A DNA stretch of 64,000 bases from Kitasatospora sp. MAA4 (GCF_029893355.1 NZ_JARZAI010000013.1:170845-234844); one strand, 5' to 3'. Shown: positions 1 through 8,788, counted from the first letter of the stretch. A program made the numbers and translations. Notes: generated by a model not told the origin, from the sequence alone.

Positions 1-676
1 GCCACAGCAGGGCTCCCGCTGCCAGCGCACCCCCGTAGCCGCCCAACACCAGGTGCATGCTCTGCAGTTGCTGCCCGAAGCCGATGGCGAGTTCGGCGGC
101 GGCCACCACCGTCACCGCCAGCGTGACGCTGGTGCCGCGCACGCCGAGGCGGTCGCCGCCGCGTAGGAGGATGCGGGTGCCGGCCCAGGCGAGGGGGAGG
201 CCGAGGGCCAGGAGGGGGGTGGCGGCTTCCAGGTACTCGAAGAAGGCGCCGGCTGGGACGGGGTCGGCGGGGGCGCTGTGTCCCGATTCTGCGATGGAGA
301 CGGGGTGGCCCTCCCAGCTGGTTACTTGGAGGGAGTCGCCGGCGGAGAGGCGGGAGATCGCCGAGTCCGGCGGGCCGTGCAGGGTGATCGTGCGTGCTCC
401 GGCGGGACCGGTGCTGATGCGTACCCAGTTGTCGTTGTGGCTGAAGTTGGTGTCCTCGAGCTGGTACGTCTCGGTGGACAGGCAGCTGACGCGGGCGGTC
501 GCGGAGCAGGGGACGGCGGCGTAGTAGCGGTCTGCCGCGCCGAACGTCCGGGGCAGCTGGGCTGCCAGAGCGAGCGCCAGGGCGAGCGTCGCCAGGCCGA
601 GGGCCAGCATCAGCGCACCGTTGAGTGGCGTCCACTCGCGCCCCGCCGCACCCTGTCGTTTCTGCTGACGCCCCAT
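1..676 (-). CDS. Membrane protein with extracytoplasmic loop, 3' end outside the window
   Basis: The minus-strand frame is open from an ATG at 676 to the window edge, giving about 225 visible residues. The start has a strong ribosome site (GGAGGGGAG about 6 nt upstream). The N-terminus is basic (MGRQQKRQ), followed by a hydrophobic helix near residues 20-45. A polar segment of about 110 residues with two cysteines (PCSATARVSC) comes next, and then at least two more hydrophobic helices. This suggests a membrane protein with a large external loop. I do not recognise the family. It is divergent from the DUF2071 gene, with 66 bp between the two starts. Confidence 0.7.
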   Translation of the reverse strand, partial: MGRQQKRQGAAGREWTPLNGALMLALGLATLALALALAAQLPRTFGAADRYYAAVPCSATARVSCLSTETYQLEDTNFSHNDNWVRISTGPAGARTITLHGPPDSAISRLSAGDSLQVTSWEGHPVSIAESGHSAPADPVPAGAFFEYLEAATPLLALGLPLAWAGTRILLRGGDRLGVRGTSVTLAVTVVAAAELAIGFGQQLQSMHLVLGGYGGALAAGALLW

Positions 677-730
677 GGCGATCTCCCCTCCACCTGCTCG
701 GCCGCGATGCTACAGGGGCTGGTCGGCTCA

Positions 731-736
731 TATGCT
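731..736 (+). promoter_or_regulatory. -10 element (TATGCT) of a leaderless gene
   Basis: TATGCT lies 6 nt before the ATG at 743, the spacing expected if transcription starts at the start codon. No Shine-Dalgarno sequence precedes this ATG, which supports a leaderless message. Confidence 0.4.
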
Positions 737-742
737 CGGCGT

Positions 743-1507
743 ATGGCCCTGCCCTCGCTCCCGCCGGAACCCGTCACCACCGAACCCGCGCGGGCCGTGG
801 GCGGGTCGCTGCTCACGCAGTCCTGGCTCGATCTCACCTTCCTGCACTGGCCGGCGGACCCAGCGGACGTGGCGCCGCTGCTGCCGCCCGGGACCAGGCC
901 GGACGTCCTCGACGGGGTGACGTACGTGGGACTGGTGGCGTTTCGGATGCATCGGGTGGGGTGGTTCGGACTGCCGGGGGTGCCGTATCTGGGGACGTTT
1001 CCGGAGACCAATGTGCGGCTGTACTCGGTGGACGGGCACGGGCGGCGCGGGGTGGTGTTCCGCTCGCTCGAAGCTTCCCGGCTGCTCCCGGTGGCGACGG
1101 CGCGGTTGGGGTTCCGGCTGCCGTACGTGTGGGCACGGATGGGGATAGGGCAAACAGGCGACAGCATCACGTACACCAGTGAGCGCCGCTGGCCGGGTCC
1201 GCGTGGGGCGCGCAGCCGGGTAGTGGTCCGGATCGGTGAACCGGTCGAGGAGCCAAGCGAGTTGGAGCACTTCCTGACGGCCCGCTGGGGGATGCACAGC
1301 AGCTTCTTCGGCCGTCAGATGTACCTGCCGAACACCCACCCGCGCTGGCCGCTGCACCGCGCCGAGTTGGTCGAGTGCACGGAGGACCTGGTGGTCGCGG
1401 CGGGGCTGCCGAAGCCCGTCGGGGCGCCGGTCAGTGTGCTCTACTCCCCCGGGGTCCCGGTGCGGTTCGGCTGGCCGGCCAAGTCAGGTGGTAGATCAAA
1501 TCGTTAG
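743..1507 (+). CDS. DUF2071 (YqjF-like) family protein
   Basis: A 254-residue protein resembling the DUF2071/YqjF family, cytoplasmic proteins of unknown function common in actinobacteria. Typical family segments are visible: the N-terminal 'QSWLDLTFLHWP', 'LPPGTRPDVLDG' and 'VGLVAFRM' stretch, 'FPETNVRLY' in the middle, and a C-terminal 'LYSPGVPVRFG'. The ATG at 743 is preferred because a -10-like TATGCT sits 6 nt upstream, suggesting a leaderless message. An in-frame ATG at 707 would add 12 residues but has no ribosome site. The frame also stays open far upstream, but that part is antisense to the divergent membrane-protein gene. Confidence 0.8.
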   Translation: MALPSLPPEPVTTEPARAVGGSLLTQSWLDLTFLHWPADPADVAPLLPPGTRPDVLDGVTYVGLVAFRMHRVGWFGLPGVPYLGTFPETNVRLYSVDGHGRRGVVFRSLEASRLLPVATARLGFRLPYVWARMGIGQTGDSITYTSERRWPGPRGARSRVVVRIGEPVEEPSELEHFLTARWGMHSSFFGRQMYLPNTHPRWPLHRAELVECTEDLVVAAGLPKPVGAPVSVLYSPGVPVRFGWPAKSGGRSNR

Positions 1508-1577
1508 CAGTGCTGAACAGTGAGGGAAAGAAACCCGAGCTGGTGCTGAAGACTGCTCTCCCCCGACGATTGACATC

Positions 1578-2225
1578 ATGATCGGAACGAACGCGGTACT
1601 CGGCGTCTCAGCGGTGGCTCTCGGCATGGTCCTCACCCCGGGCCCCAACATGATGTACCTCGTCTCCCGCAGCATCACCCAGGGCCGCCGCGCGGGCGCG
1701 GTCTCGCTCGCCGGTGTCGCAGTCGGCTTCCTGGTCTACCTGAGCGCCGCCAACCTCGGGCTCTCGGTGGTGTTCCTGGCGGTGCCCGAGCTGTACCTGG
1801 CGGTGAAGCTCAGCGGCGCCGGCTATCTCGCCTGGCTGGCCTGGAAGGCGCTGCGGCCCGGCGGGACCTCGCTCTTCACGCCCCAGCAGCTGAAGCCCGA
1901 CACCTCCTGGACCCTGTTCAGCATGGGGCTGCTCACCAACCTCCTCAACCCGAAGATCGCGGTGATGTACCTCTCCCTCATCCCGCAGTTCATCGACGTC
2001 CGGGCCGGGCACGTGCTGCTCCAGGGGTTCGTCCTGGGCGGCGTGCAGATCGGCGTCAGCCTCGCCGTGAACCTGACGCTCGTGCTCACCGCCGGAACCA
2101 TCGCCGCCTTCCTCACCGACCGCCCGGGCTGGATTCGCGCGCAGCGCTATCTGATGGGAACCGTTCTGGGGGCGCTGGCCGTCAAGTTGGCGACAGATCA
2201 CGCGGCCTCGGCCCCGGCGGCCTGA
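1578..2225 (+). CDS. LysE/RhtB family amino-acid exporter
   Basis: A 215-residue integral membrane protein of the LysE/RhtB translocator family, which exports amino acids such as lysine, threonine or homoserine lactones. Six hydrophobic segments are visible. The family signature near the N-terminus is present: 'LTPGPNMMYLVSRS' at about residues 20-33, followed by 'G..AG..SLAGVAVG'. A second conserved stretch, 'GLLTNLLNPKIAVMYLS', lies near residues 117-133. Length is normal for the family. The actual substrate cannot be told from sequence. The gene is monocistronic and ends at a strong stem-loop shared with the convergent proline dehydrogenase gene. Confidence 0.9.
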   Translation: MIGTNAVLGVSAVALGMVLTPGPNMMYLVSRSITQGRRAGAVSLAGVAVGFLVYLSAANLGLSVVFLAVPELYLAVKLSGAGYLAWLAWKALRPGGTSLFTPQQLKPDTSWTLFSMGLLTNLLNPKIAVMYLSLIPQFIDVRAGHVLLQGFVLGGVQIGVSLAVNLTLVLTAGTIAAFLTDRPGWIRAQRYLMGTVLGALAVKLATDHAASAPAA

Positions 2226-2233
2226 CACGGAAA

Positions 2234-2265
2234 ACGGCCCGTACGCCGGGGGGCGTACGGGCCGT
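2234..2265. terminator. Bidirectional stem-loop between lysE-type gene and putA-type gene
   Basis: Perfect 14-bp inverted repeat (2234-2247 against 2252-2265) with a GGGG loop, placed just after the LysE stop and 25 bp from the end of the convergent proline dehydrogenase gene. It can act in both directions. Confidence 0.8.
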
Positions 2266-2289
2266 CACCAACCAAGAACGAGAACGGGC

Positions 2290-3219
2290 TCAGCCCCGGG
2301 TCGCCATCGCGCGCAGGAAGAACGTCAGGTTGGCCGGACGCTCCGCCAGGCGGCGCATGAAGTACCCGTACCACTCCTGCCCGTACGGCAGGTAGACGCG
2401 CATCGCGTTGCCGGCCTCGGCCAGCCGCAGCTGCTCCTCGGGGCGGATGCCGAAGAGCATCTGGTACTCGAAGCTGTCGGCCTTGCGGCCGTTCCACTCG
2501 GCCAGCTGGCCGGCGATCTTGATCATGTTCGGGTCGTGCGAGGCGATCATCGGGTAACCGTCGCCCGACATCAGCACCTTGAGCGCCCGGACGTACGCGA
2601 GGTCGACGTCGCGCTTGCCCTGGAAGGCGACCGACTCGGGCTCCTTGTAGGCACCCTTGCAGAGCCGCACGCGCGAACCGGCCGAGGCGAACTCCTTGCA
2701 GTCCGCCTCGGTGCGGCGCAGGTAGGCCTGCAGCACGACGCCGAGCCACGGGAAGTCCGCCCGCAGCTCGCGGGCGATCGACAGGGTGGAGTCGGTGGTG
2801 GTGTGGTCCTCCATGTCCAGGGTGACCGTGGTGCCCGCGTCGGCGGCGGCGGCGCAGATCCGCCGGGCGTTCTCCAGCGCGATCTTCTCGCCGTCCACCG
2901 GCAGGAACTGGCCGACGGCCGACAGCTTGACCGAGACCTCGGCGTTGGCGGCGAGCCCGGTGTCCTTGAGCGCGGCGAGCAGGTGCTCGTACGCCTCGGC
3001 GGTGCCGGCGGCCTGGGCCGCGTCCTTGGTGTCCTCGCCGAGGTGGTCGAGGGTGACCTTGCGGCCGGTGGCGACGAGGTCGTCGCAGGCCGTCACGGCG
3101 TCGTCGAGCAGCTCGCCGGCGACGAAGCGCTCGACTATCGCGTGGGTCGGCGGGAACTTCTCGACGACGGTGCGCACCTGCGGGGAGCGCGAGGCGGCAA
3201 GAAGGGCGGAACGGAGCAT
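2290..3219 (-). CDS. Proline dehydrogenase
   Basis: A 309-residue monofunctional proline dehydrogenase (PutA/ProDH barrel). It oxidises L-proline to 1-pyrroline-5-carboxylate with FAD and passes electrons to the membrane quinone pool. Family motifs are visible: 'TLDHLGED' near residue 57, 'SVKLSA' near 110, 'LDMED' near 145, and the C-terminal 'YLPYG..W..YFMRRLAERP' with the paired arginines that bind the substrate carboxylate. The ATG at 3219 has AGGAGT 6 nt upstream; an extended frame to 3291 is Pro-rich and not needed. The next enzyme of the pathway is encoded just upstream on the same strand, 128 bp away, so both are probably cotranscribed. Confidence 0.95.
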   Translation of the reverse strand: MLRSALLAASRSPQVRTVVEKFPPTHAIVERFVAGELLDDAVTACDDLVATGRKVTLDHLGEDTKDAAQAAGTAEAYEHLLAALKDTGLAANAEVSVKLSAVGQFLPVDGEKIALENARRICAAAADAGTTVTLDMEDHTTTDSTLSIARELRADFPWLGVVLQAYLRRTEADCKEFASAGSRVRLCKGAYKEPESVAFQGKRDVDLAYVRALKVLMSGDGYPMIASHDPNMIKIAGQLAEWNGRKADSFEYQMLFGIRPEEQLRLAEAGNAMRVYLPYGQEWYGYFMRRLAERPANLTFFLRAMATRG

Positions 3220-3347
3220 CGGTACTCCTGGCGAGGAACGTGAAGTGTGGGGGGGAGGAGGTGGGGTGGGCGGCTGAGGGAGGCCACCCACCCCGGGGAG
3301 AATGGACTGACAGAGAGCGACTGACAGCTGACAGATAACAGAAAATG

Positions 3348-4976
3348 TCAGCCCATGTGCGGGTAGCGGTAGTCCGTCGGCGGCACGAAGGTCTCCTTGA
3401 CCGACCGCGTCGAGCTCCAGCGCGCCAGGTTCTGCTTGGCGCCGGCCTTGTCGTTCGTCCCCGAGGCTCGGCCGCCGCCGAACGGCTGCTGGCCGACGAC
3501 CGCGCCGGTGGGCTTGTCGTTGATGTAGAAGTTGCCGGCCGCGAACCGCAGCTTGTGCATCGCGTCCTGGGCGGCCGCGCGGTCCTGGGAGATGATCGCG
3601 CCGGTCAGGCCGTAGGAGGAGACCGACTCCATCTGCGCGAGCATCTCGTCGTACTTCTCGTCCTCGTAGACGTACACGGCGAGGATCGGGCCGAAGTACT
3701 CGTCGCGGAAGTACTCGGACGCCGGGTCCGAGCAGACCAGCACGGTCGGACGGACGAAGTAGCCCACCGAGTCGTCGTACGTCCCGCCGGCCAGCACCTC
3801 GACCGACGGGTCGGCCTGGGCGCGGTCGATCGCGGCCTTGTTCTTGGCGAACGAGCGGTCGTCGATCACGGCGCTCATGAAGTTCGCCAGATCGGTGACG
3901 TCACCCATGGTCAGGCCCTCGACCTCGGCCTGGAACTCGTCCTTCAGGCCGGCCCAGATCGACGCCGGGACGTACGCCCGCGACAGCGCCGAGCACTTCT
4001 GGCCCTGGAACTCGAAGGCGCCGCGGGTCATCGCGGTCTTCAGCACGGCCGGGTCGGCGGACGGGTGGGCGACCAGGAAGTCCTTGCCGCCGGTCTCGCC
4101 GACGATCCGCGGGTAGCTGCGGTAGCCGGCGATGTTGTTGCCGACCTCGCGCCACAGGTGCTGGAAGGTCGGGGTGGAGCCGGTGAAGTGGATGCCGGCC
4201 AGCGCGGGGTGCTTCAGCGCGACCTCGGAGACGGCCAGGCCGTCGCCGGTGACCATGTTGATGACGCCCTTGGGCAGGCCGGCCTCCTCCAGCAGCTCCA
4301 TCAGCAGGTGCGCGGAGAACTGCTGGGTGGGGGACGGCTTCCAGAGCACCACGTTGCCCATCAGGGCGGGGGCGGTCGGGAGGTTGCCGGCAATCGCGGT
4401 GAAGTTGAACGGCGTGATCGCGTAGACGAAGCCCTCCAGCGGGCGGTGGTCGCTGCGGTTCCACACGCCGTCGGAGGAGATCGGCTGCTCGGCGATGATC
4501 TGCCGGGCGAAGTGCACGTTGAAGCGCAGGAAGTCGATCAGCTCGCAGGAGGAGTCGATCTCGGCCTGCTGCGCGGTCTTGGACTGGCCGAGCATGGTGG
4601 CGGCGGCCAGCGTCTCGCGCCAGGGGCCGGCCAGCAGGTCGGCGGCCTTGAGGAAGATCGCGGCGCGCGAGTCGAAGGAGAGTGCCTGCCAGGCCGGGGC
4701 GGCGGCCAGGGCAGCATCGATGGCGTCCTGCGCGTCGGCCTGGGTGGCGTTGCGCAGGGTACCGAGCCGAGCCGCGTGGTTGTGCGGCTGGACGACGTGG
4801 ATCTCGGCGCCGGCGCCCATGCGCCGCTCACCGTTGATCGTCATGGTCAGCTGGACGGGCTCCTGGCCCCCCAGCTCCTTCAGCTTGGCCTCCAGACGAG
4901 CCCGTTCCGGGCTGCCGGGGGCGTAGCTGTGGACCGGCTCGTTCACCGGCGCGGGGACCTGGGTTACAGCATCCAT
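3348..4976 (-). CDS. pruA: L-glutamate gamma-semialdehyde (P5C) dehydrogenase
   Basis: A 542-residue aldehyde dehydrogenase of the P5C dehydrogenase type. It oxidises glutamate semialdehyde to glutamate with NAD+ and completes proline degradation. The catalytic Cys328 lies in 'EFQGQKCSA' and the general base Glu294 in 'VGETGGKDF'. The NAD-binding 'FNFTAIAGNLP' (about 190-200) and 'WKPSPTQ' (212-218) are present. The ATG at 4976 is preceded by GAAGGAGAG. The gene is divergent from a PucR-type regulator whose start is about 190 bp away, so that regulator probably controls proline use. This is inferred from position. Confidence 0.96.
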   Translation of the reverse strand: MDAVTQVPAPVNEPVHSYAPGSPERARLEAKLKELGGQEPVQLTMTINGERRMGAGAEIHVVQPHNHAARLGTLRNATQADAQDAIDAALAAAPAWQALSFDSRAAIFLKAADLLAGPWRETLAAATMLGQSKTAQQAEIDSSCELIDFLRFNVHFARQIIAEQPISSDGVWNRSDHRPLEGFVYAITPFNFTAIAGNLPTAPALMGNVVLWKPSPTQQFSAHLLMELLEEAGLPKGVINMVTGDGLAVSEVALKHPALAGIHFTGSTPTFQHLWREVGNNIAGYRSYPRIVGETGGKDFLVAHPSADPAVLKTAMTRGAFEFQGQKCSALSRAYVPASIWAGLKDEFQAEVEGLTMGDVTDLANFMSAVIDDRSFAKNKAAIDRAQADPSVEVLAGGTYDDSVGYFVRPTVLVCSDPASEYFRDEYFGPILAVYVYEDEKYDEMLAQMESVSSYGLTGAIISQDRAAAQDAMHKLRFAAGNFYINDKPTGAVVGQQPFGGGRASGTNDKAGAKQNLARWSSTRSVKETFVPPTDYRYPHMG

Positions 4977-5162
4977 GAGCGCGCGCTCTCCTTCGAGTCG
5001 TGGGGGTGTCCAGTCGCGACTGGGCAGCCGGCCTGGGTCGCAGGCTGGCCGCGGGATCACGGTATGCCGCGCGACCGGTCCACTTGGTTGGCCAGGCGGC
5101 TAAAGTCATCCCAACGGAGTTGTCCGAGCGTACGAACAGGTCCCCGGCGAACAGGTCTTCAG

Positions 5163-6776
5163 GTGTCAGAGCTGTCAGAGCCGTCCCCCGCAGGAATCCC
5201 GCTGCGGCAGTTGCTGATGTCGCTCGGCGAGCCGCTGGTCGAACTGCAGGCCGCGCCCGCCGGTCTCGACGTCCTGGTCCGGGACGTCGCCATCCTGGAC
5301 CCGGAGGATCCGGCCACCGCCGCCCCCGGCGAGCTGGTGCTGGCCATCGGCGCACGCGGCCGGGCCGCGCTGCCCGCCCTGCGCGCCGCCGGACGGGCCC
5401 GGGCCGCCGCCGTCGCCGTCAAGCTGGACGGCCCCGGCCAGGCCGACGCGCTGCGCGAGGCGGCCGCCGAGGCCGGGGTGGCGCTGCTCTCGGTCCGCCG
5501 CGAGACCCGCTGGGAGCACCTGGACGCGCTGGCCCGCGCGGTGATCGGCGGCCCGGACGCGCCGGACACCGCGGACCACAACGTCGGCGACCTCTTCTCG
5601 CTCGCCCAGACCACCGCCGTGCTGACCGGCGGGATCGTCTCCATCGAGGACACCTCCAGCCGGGTGCTGGCCTACTCGCGCTCCTCGGACAGCGACGAGG
5701 TGGACGACCTGCGCCGGCTCTCCATCCTCGGCTGGCAGGGGCCCGAGCCGTACCTCTCCAAGCTCCGCGAGTGGGGCATCTTCCAGCACCTGCGCACCTC
5801 GGACACCGTGATCGCGGTCGAACCGCACCCCGAGCTCGGGCTGCGCCGTCGGCTGGCGATCGGCATCAGGGCGGGCGCCCAGCCGCTGGGGACGATCTGG
5901 GTGCAGGAGGGCGCGCAGCCGCTGGCACCGCTCGCCGAGCAGGCCCTGGTCGGCGCGGCCCGGGTGGCGGCCGGTCAACTGGTGCGCCGGCGGCGGGAGT
6001 TGTCGGCGGACGTCCGGCTCACCCGGACCCTGCTGACCGGCCTGCTGGAGGGCAGCACCGGCCCGCAGTCGCTCGCCACCCACCTCGGCCTTGACCCGCA
6101 CCGGCCGGCCACCGTGCTGGCCTACTCGGCGCAGGGCTCGGACGTCACCCGCTCCGAGGTGACCGGCCTGATCTCGGTGCACACCGCCGCCCGGCACCGC
6201 GGCGCGCTGCTCGCCCCGGTCGACGCGCGGATCTACGTGCTGCTGCCCGAGCTGCCGCCCGGCCTGCCGATGGCCACCGTCCGGGACTGGGCGCAGGAGG
6301 TGGTGGACGCCGCCCGCGACCACCTCGGCGTGGTGCTGCGGGCCGCGATCGGCAGCACCGTGCCGGGCCTGGCCGCGGTGCCCGGCTCGCGCGCGCAGGC
6401 GGACCGGATCCTGGACGCGATGGGACGCGGCGGGGTGGTGCCGGAGGTCGCCGCGCTGATCGACGTGCAGGCGGAGGTGCTGCTCAGCGAGGTGCTGGCG
6501 CTGCTCCAGGAACGCCCGGCGCTGCGCGACCCGCGGTTGGCCGCGCTGGCGGCGTACGACCTGCGGCACGGCACCCGGCTCGCCGAATCGGTGCTGGCCT
6601 GGCTGGACGCGCTGGGCGAGGTTCGGGTGGCAGCGCAGGCCCTGCACATCCACCCGAACACGCTGCGCTACCGGGTCCGCCGGGCCGAGCAGCTGACCGG
6701 CCTCGACCTCGCCCAGCCCCACCAGCGGCTGCTGGCCATGCTCCAGCTCCGCCTGCCACCGGAACCCGACCACTGA
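5163..6776 (+). CDS. PucR-family transcriptional regulator (probable proline-catabolism regulator)
   Basis: A 537-residue PucR/CdaR-type regulator. The N-terminal part, about residues 15-130, resembles the purine-catabolism sensory domain. The middle is a GAF-like/GGDEF-like region, and the C-terminus carries the PucR helix-turn-helix ('VAAQALHIHPNTLRYRVRRAEQLTG', about residues 490-515, quoted here only as its family hallmark H-P-N-T-x-R-Y-R). The GTG at 5163 gives an N-terminus 'MSELSEPSPAG'; the ribosome site is weak (AGG). A -10-like TAAAGT about 60 nt upstream suggests a short leader. Divergent from P5C dehydrogenase, so likely its regulator. Confidence 0.88.
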   Translation: MSELSEPSPAGIPLRQLLMSLGEPLVELQAAPAGLDVLVRDVAILDPEDPATAAPGELVLAIGARGRAALPALRAAGRARAAAVAVKLDGPGQADALREAAAEAGVALLSVRRETRWEHLDALARAVIGGPDAPDTADHNVGDLFSLAQTTAVLTGGIVSIEDTSSRVLAYSRSSDSDEVDDLRRLSILGWQGPEPYLSKLREWGIFQHLRTSDTVIAVEPHPELGLRRRLAIGIRAGAQPLGTIWVQEGAQPLAPLAEQALVGAARVAAGQLVRRRRELSADVRLTRTLLTGLLEGSTGPQSLATHLGLDPHRPATVLAYSAQGSDVTRSEVTGLISVHTAARHRGALLAPVDARIYVLLPELPPGLPMATVRDWAQEVVDAARDHLGVVLRAAIGSTVPGLAAVPGSRAQADRILDAMGRGGVVPEVAALIDVQAEVLLSEVLALLQERPALRDPRLAALAAYDLRHGTRLAESVLAWLDALGEVRVAAQALHIHPNTLRYRVRRAEQLTGLDLAQPHQRLLAMLQLRLPPEPDH

Positions 6777-6779
6777 GGA

Positions 6780-8111
6780 CTACCACGAGCGCTCGCGCCG
6801 CCACTGCTCCCAGGAGCAGAGCCAGTGCTGCTCGGCCTGGCTCAGCTTCTCCTGCTCGGCCTCCCAGCTCAGCCCGCCGAGCGGCTCGCCATCCCCACTC
6901 AGCCCGCCGAGCGGCTCGCCATCCCCACTCAGCCCGCCGAGCGGCTCGCCATCCCCACCCAGCACCGCGAGCGGGTCCCCGTCAGCGAACGACACCAGCG
7001 AGCCGGCCGCATCCGAGGACGGCTCGGAGTCGACCGCGCACCCCGCCCAGAGCTGCTCCCAGGCCCGCTGCGCCGGCAGGCTCGGCACCTGGCTGGCGAA
7101 GGCCGTGTAGCGGACCACCTCCTCCACCGCCGCCTGACCGTCCGGTGTGCCGACCGCCCAGTCGGTCTGCTCGGCCAGCCGGGTCAGGTGGTTGACCATC
7201 GCCGTCACCGCGGCATCCGCCTCCTCGCGGGTCTCCGAGGCGAGCCGCATCTGCTGGCGGACGGCGGCCTCCCACCTCTGGAGGCGGTCCTCGCCGCGCA
7301 GCCGGCGCGGCAGCCGGACCGGTCGCCGGGCGAGCAGTTGGGCCCGCACGGCCACCGCGTGCTCCACGCTGTAGGCGACGATCGCGCGGTGCGCGTCCAG
7401 GCCGGTGGCGTTCAGGCCGGCCTGCTCGCTCAGCGCCTCCTGGCCGGCCCGCCGCAGCGCCAGTGCGCGCAACAGGTCGGTGCGGCCCAGCACGTAGCGG
7501 CCGAAGTCCTCGACCCGGGTCAACTCGACGCCGCCCGGCGGCACGCCCCGCCCGCAGACGGTGACGGTGATGCCGTGCACCCGCAGCCGGCCGGCCCAGA
7601 CGGACTGGCTGTCCGCGCCGGGCTCGCACTCGGCCCGGCGCTCCTCGTGGATCTGGACGGCGGTCGGCTCGCCCTCGACGGTGATCCACTCGCGCAGCGC
7701 GCGGACCCGTCCGGGGCACTCGCCCTCGTCGACCCCGATCTGCTCGTAGATCCGGTCGCGCTCGTCCTCGACCACGTCCTCCAGCTCGGGCAGCGGGTGG
7801 CTGCGCTCGGCGCCGGGGCGGTAGGTGCGGACGGTGACGTAGGGGCCGTCCACCGAACTCCAGTCCCCGGAGCGGAGTTCGACCCAGCTGAGCTCGCCGT
7901 TGTGGGTCTCGAACGCGCTCAGCGCGTCGCTGTCCACGGGGGCCACCCGGTCCGGGTCGTGCGCCGGCGCCGCGCCGCGGGCGCCGTTTCCGGAGCGGTC
8001 CACGCCGAACACCGGGAAATCGGCCTCGTCCAGGACCTGGCGACAGCGGCCTTCCTGGTCGTCGAAGAAGTCCTCGGGCTCCGCGGTCCAGCCTCCGCTG
8101 CTGAATCTCAT
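6780..8111 (-). CDS. Hypothetical protein with a short tandem-repeat C-terminal region
   Basis: A 443-residue protein I do not recognise. The start ATG at 8111 has GGCAGAGG immediately upstream. The N-terminus contains 'DFFDDQEGRCRQVLDEADFPVFGVD', followed by an acidic region with 'YVTVRTYRPGAE' and a central region rich in Ala/Arg/Leu helices. Near residues 380-415 there are three near-identical GDGEPLGGLS units and one degenerate unit, encoded by 30-bp direct repeats. The protein ends in a Trp/Glu-rich helix. No signal peptide or membrane segment. It converges with the PucR gene with a 3-bp gap. Confidence 0.75.
   Translation of the reverse strand: MRFSSGGWTAEPEDFFDDQEGRCRQVLDEADFPVFGVDRSGNGARGAAPAHDPDRVAPVDSDALSAFETHNGELSWVELRSGDWSSVDGPYVTVRTYRPGAERSHPLPELEDVVEDERDRIYEQIGVDEGECPGRVRALREWITVEGEPTAVQIHEERRAECEPGADSQSVWAGRLRVHGITVTVCGRGVPPGGVELTRVEDFGRYVLGRTDLLRALALRRAGQEALSEQAGLNATGLDAHRAIVAYSVEHAVAVRAQLLARRPVRLPRRLRGEDRLQRWEAAVRQQMRLASETREEADAAVTAMVNHLTRLAEQTDWAVGTPDGQAAVEEVVRYTAFASQVPSLPAQRAWEQLWAGCAVDSEPSSDAAGSLVSFADGDPLAVLGGDGEPLGGLSGDGEPLGGLSGDGEPLGGLSWEAEQEKLSQAEQHWLCSWEQWRRERSW
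6871..6990. repeat. 30-bp tandem direct repeat, three copies plus one degenerate
   Basis: Units at 6871-6900, 6901-6930 and 6931-6960 differ by at most one base. A diverged fourth unit follows at 6961-6990. The unit is a multiple of three and lies inside a coding region, so copy-number change keeps the frame and only varies the number of GDGEPLGGLS units. Confidence 0.9.
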
Positions 8112-8309
8112 CCTCTGCCGCACCCCCGGGTCACACCGTCGTCGGTCGGCGGCCGACGGGGCGGGGTCGCCCGGGATCGCCGGACCGCGTCCGACCCACG
8201 ATACGTGGGCCGGACCTGCAGAGCCATCAGCATCCCTCGTACGAATGGCAGATCGTCGGTCCGCACCCCGACACGGGCCCGTCGGACTATGGTTGTCGGC
8301 GCCACTCCC

Positions 8310-8315
8310 TACGCT
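8310..8315 (+). promoter_or_regulatory. -10-like TACGCT of a leaderless gene
   Basis: TACGCT lies 6 nt before the ATG at 8322, and no ribosome site is present. No convincing -35 hexamer at the right distance was seen. Confidence 0.3.
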
Positions 8316-8321
8316 GCACCC

Positions 8322-8765
8322 ATGACCACAGACCGCGGGGTACCCGCCCGGATCAGCATCGTCACCCTCGGGGTGGCGGACGTGGCGCGCAGCGCCGAGT
8401 TCTACACCGCGCTCGGCTGGAAGCGCTCGACGGCCTCCAGCCCGGAGATCGTCTGGTTCCGCACCGCCGACTCGGTCCTCGGCCTGTTCGGCGTGGACGA
8501 GCTCGCCGCCGACGCCGGCATCCCCCCGACCGGCGAACCGTCCTTCCGCGGGGTCACGCTCGCCGTCAACCTGGAGTCCCGCGAGCTGGTGGACGCTGCG
8601 CTGGGGACGGCCGTGGAGGCCGGCGCGACGGTGGTCAAGCCGCCGGCCGAGACATCCTGGGGCGGCTACTCCGGCTACTTCGAGGACCCGGACGGCCACC
8701 TCTGGGAGCTGGCCCACAACCCGTTCTTCCCGTTCACCGAGGACGGGCAGTTGGACCTCCCCTGA
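8322..8765 (+). CDS. VOC-fold (glyoxalase/bleomycin-resistance-like) protein
   Basis: A 147-residue vicinal-oxygen-chelate protein with two beta-alpha-beta-beta-beta modules. The first module begins 'ISIVTLGVADVARSAEFYTALGW'. The second ends with 'GYFEDPDGHLWELAHNP', whose Glu matches the usual C-terminal metal ligand. Members include glyoxalases, dioxygenases and resistance proteins; the substrate cannot be told here. The ATG at 8322 lacks a ribosome site but has TACGCT 6 nt upstream, suggesting a leaderless transcript. The stop codon lies inside a terminator hairpin. Confidence 0.88.
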   Translation: MTTDRGVPARISIVTLGVADVARSAEFYTALGWKRSTASSPEIVWFRTADSVLGLFGVDELAADAGIPPTGEPSFRGVTLAVNLESRELVDAALGTAVEAGATVVKPPAETSWGGYSGYFEDPDGHLWELAHNPFFPFTEDGQLDLP

Positions 8766-8779
8766 GGTCCAACTGCCCG
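8744..8779. terminator. 16-bp stem-loop overlapping the VOC gene stop codon
   Basis: Perfect inverted repeat 8744-8759 against 8764-8779 with a 4-nt loop (CCCT). The TGA of the VOC gene lies at 8763-8765, so the last codons form the left arm. The convergent gene ends at 8789, so the hairpin can serve both strands. Confidence 0.8.
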
Positions 8780-8788
8780 AGGCACCCG

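Noticed and set aside
278..742. Long N-terminal extension of the DUF2071 reading frame
   Set aside because: It is antisense to the membrane-protein gene at 1-676, lacks family sequence and a ribosome site, and a good start exists at 743.
3345..5162. Large plus-strand open frame opposite the P5C dehydrogenase gene, joined to the PucR regulator
   Set aside because: High-GC DNA leaves antisense frames open. The part before 5163 is composed of Arg/Gly/Val-rich sequence without family similarity.
6868..6990. Possible CRISPR-like array of 30-bp repeats
   Set aside because: The repeats are directly tandem with no spacers and lie in frame inside a coding region; no cas genes are present.
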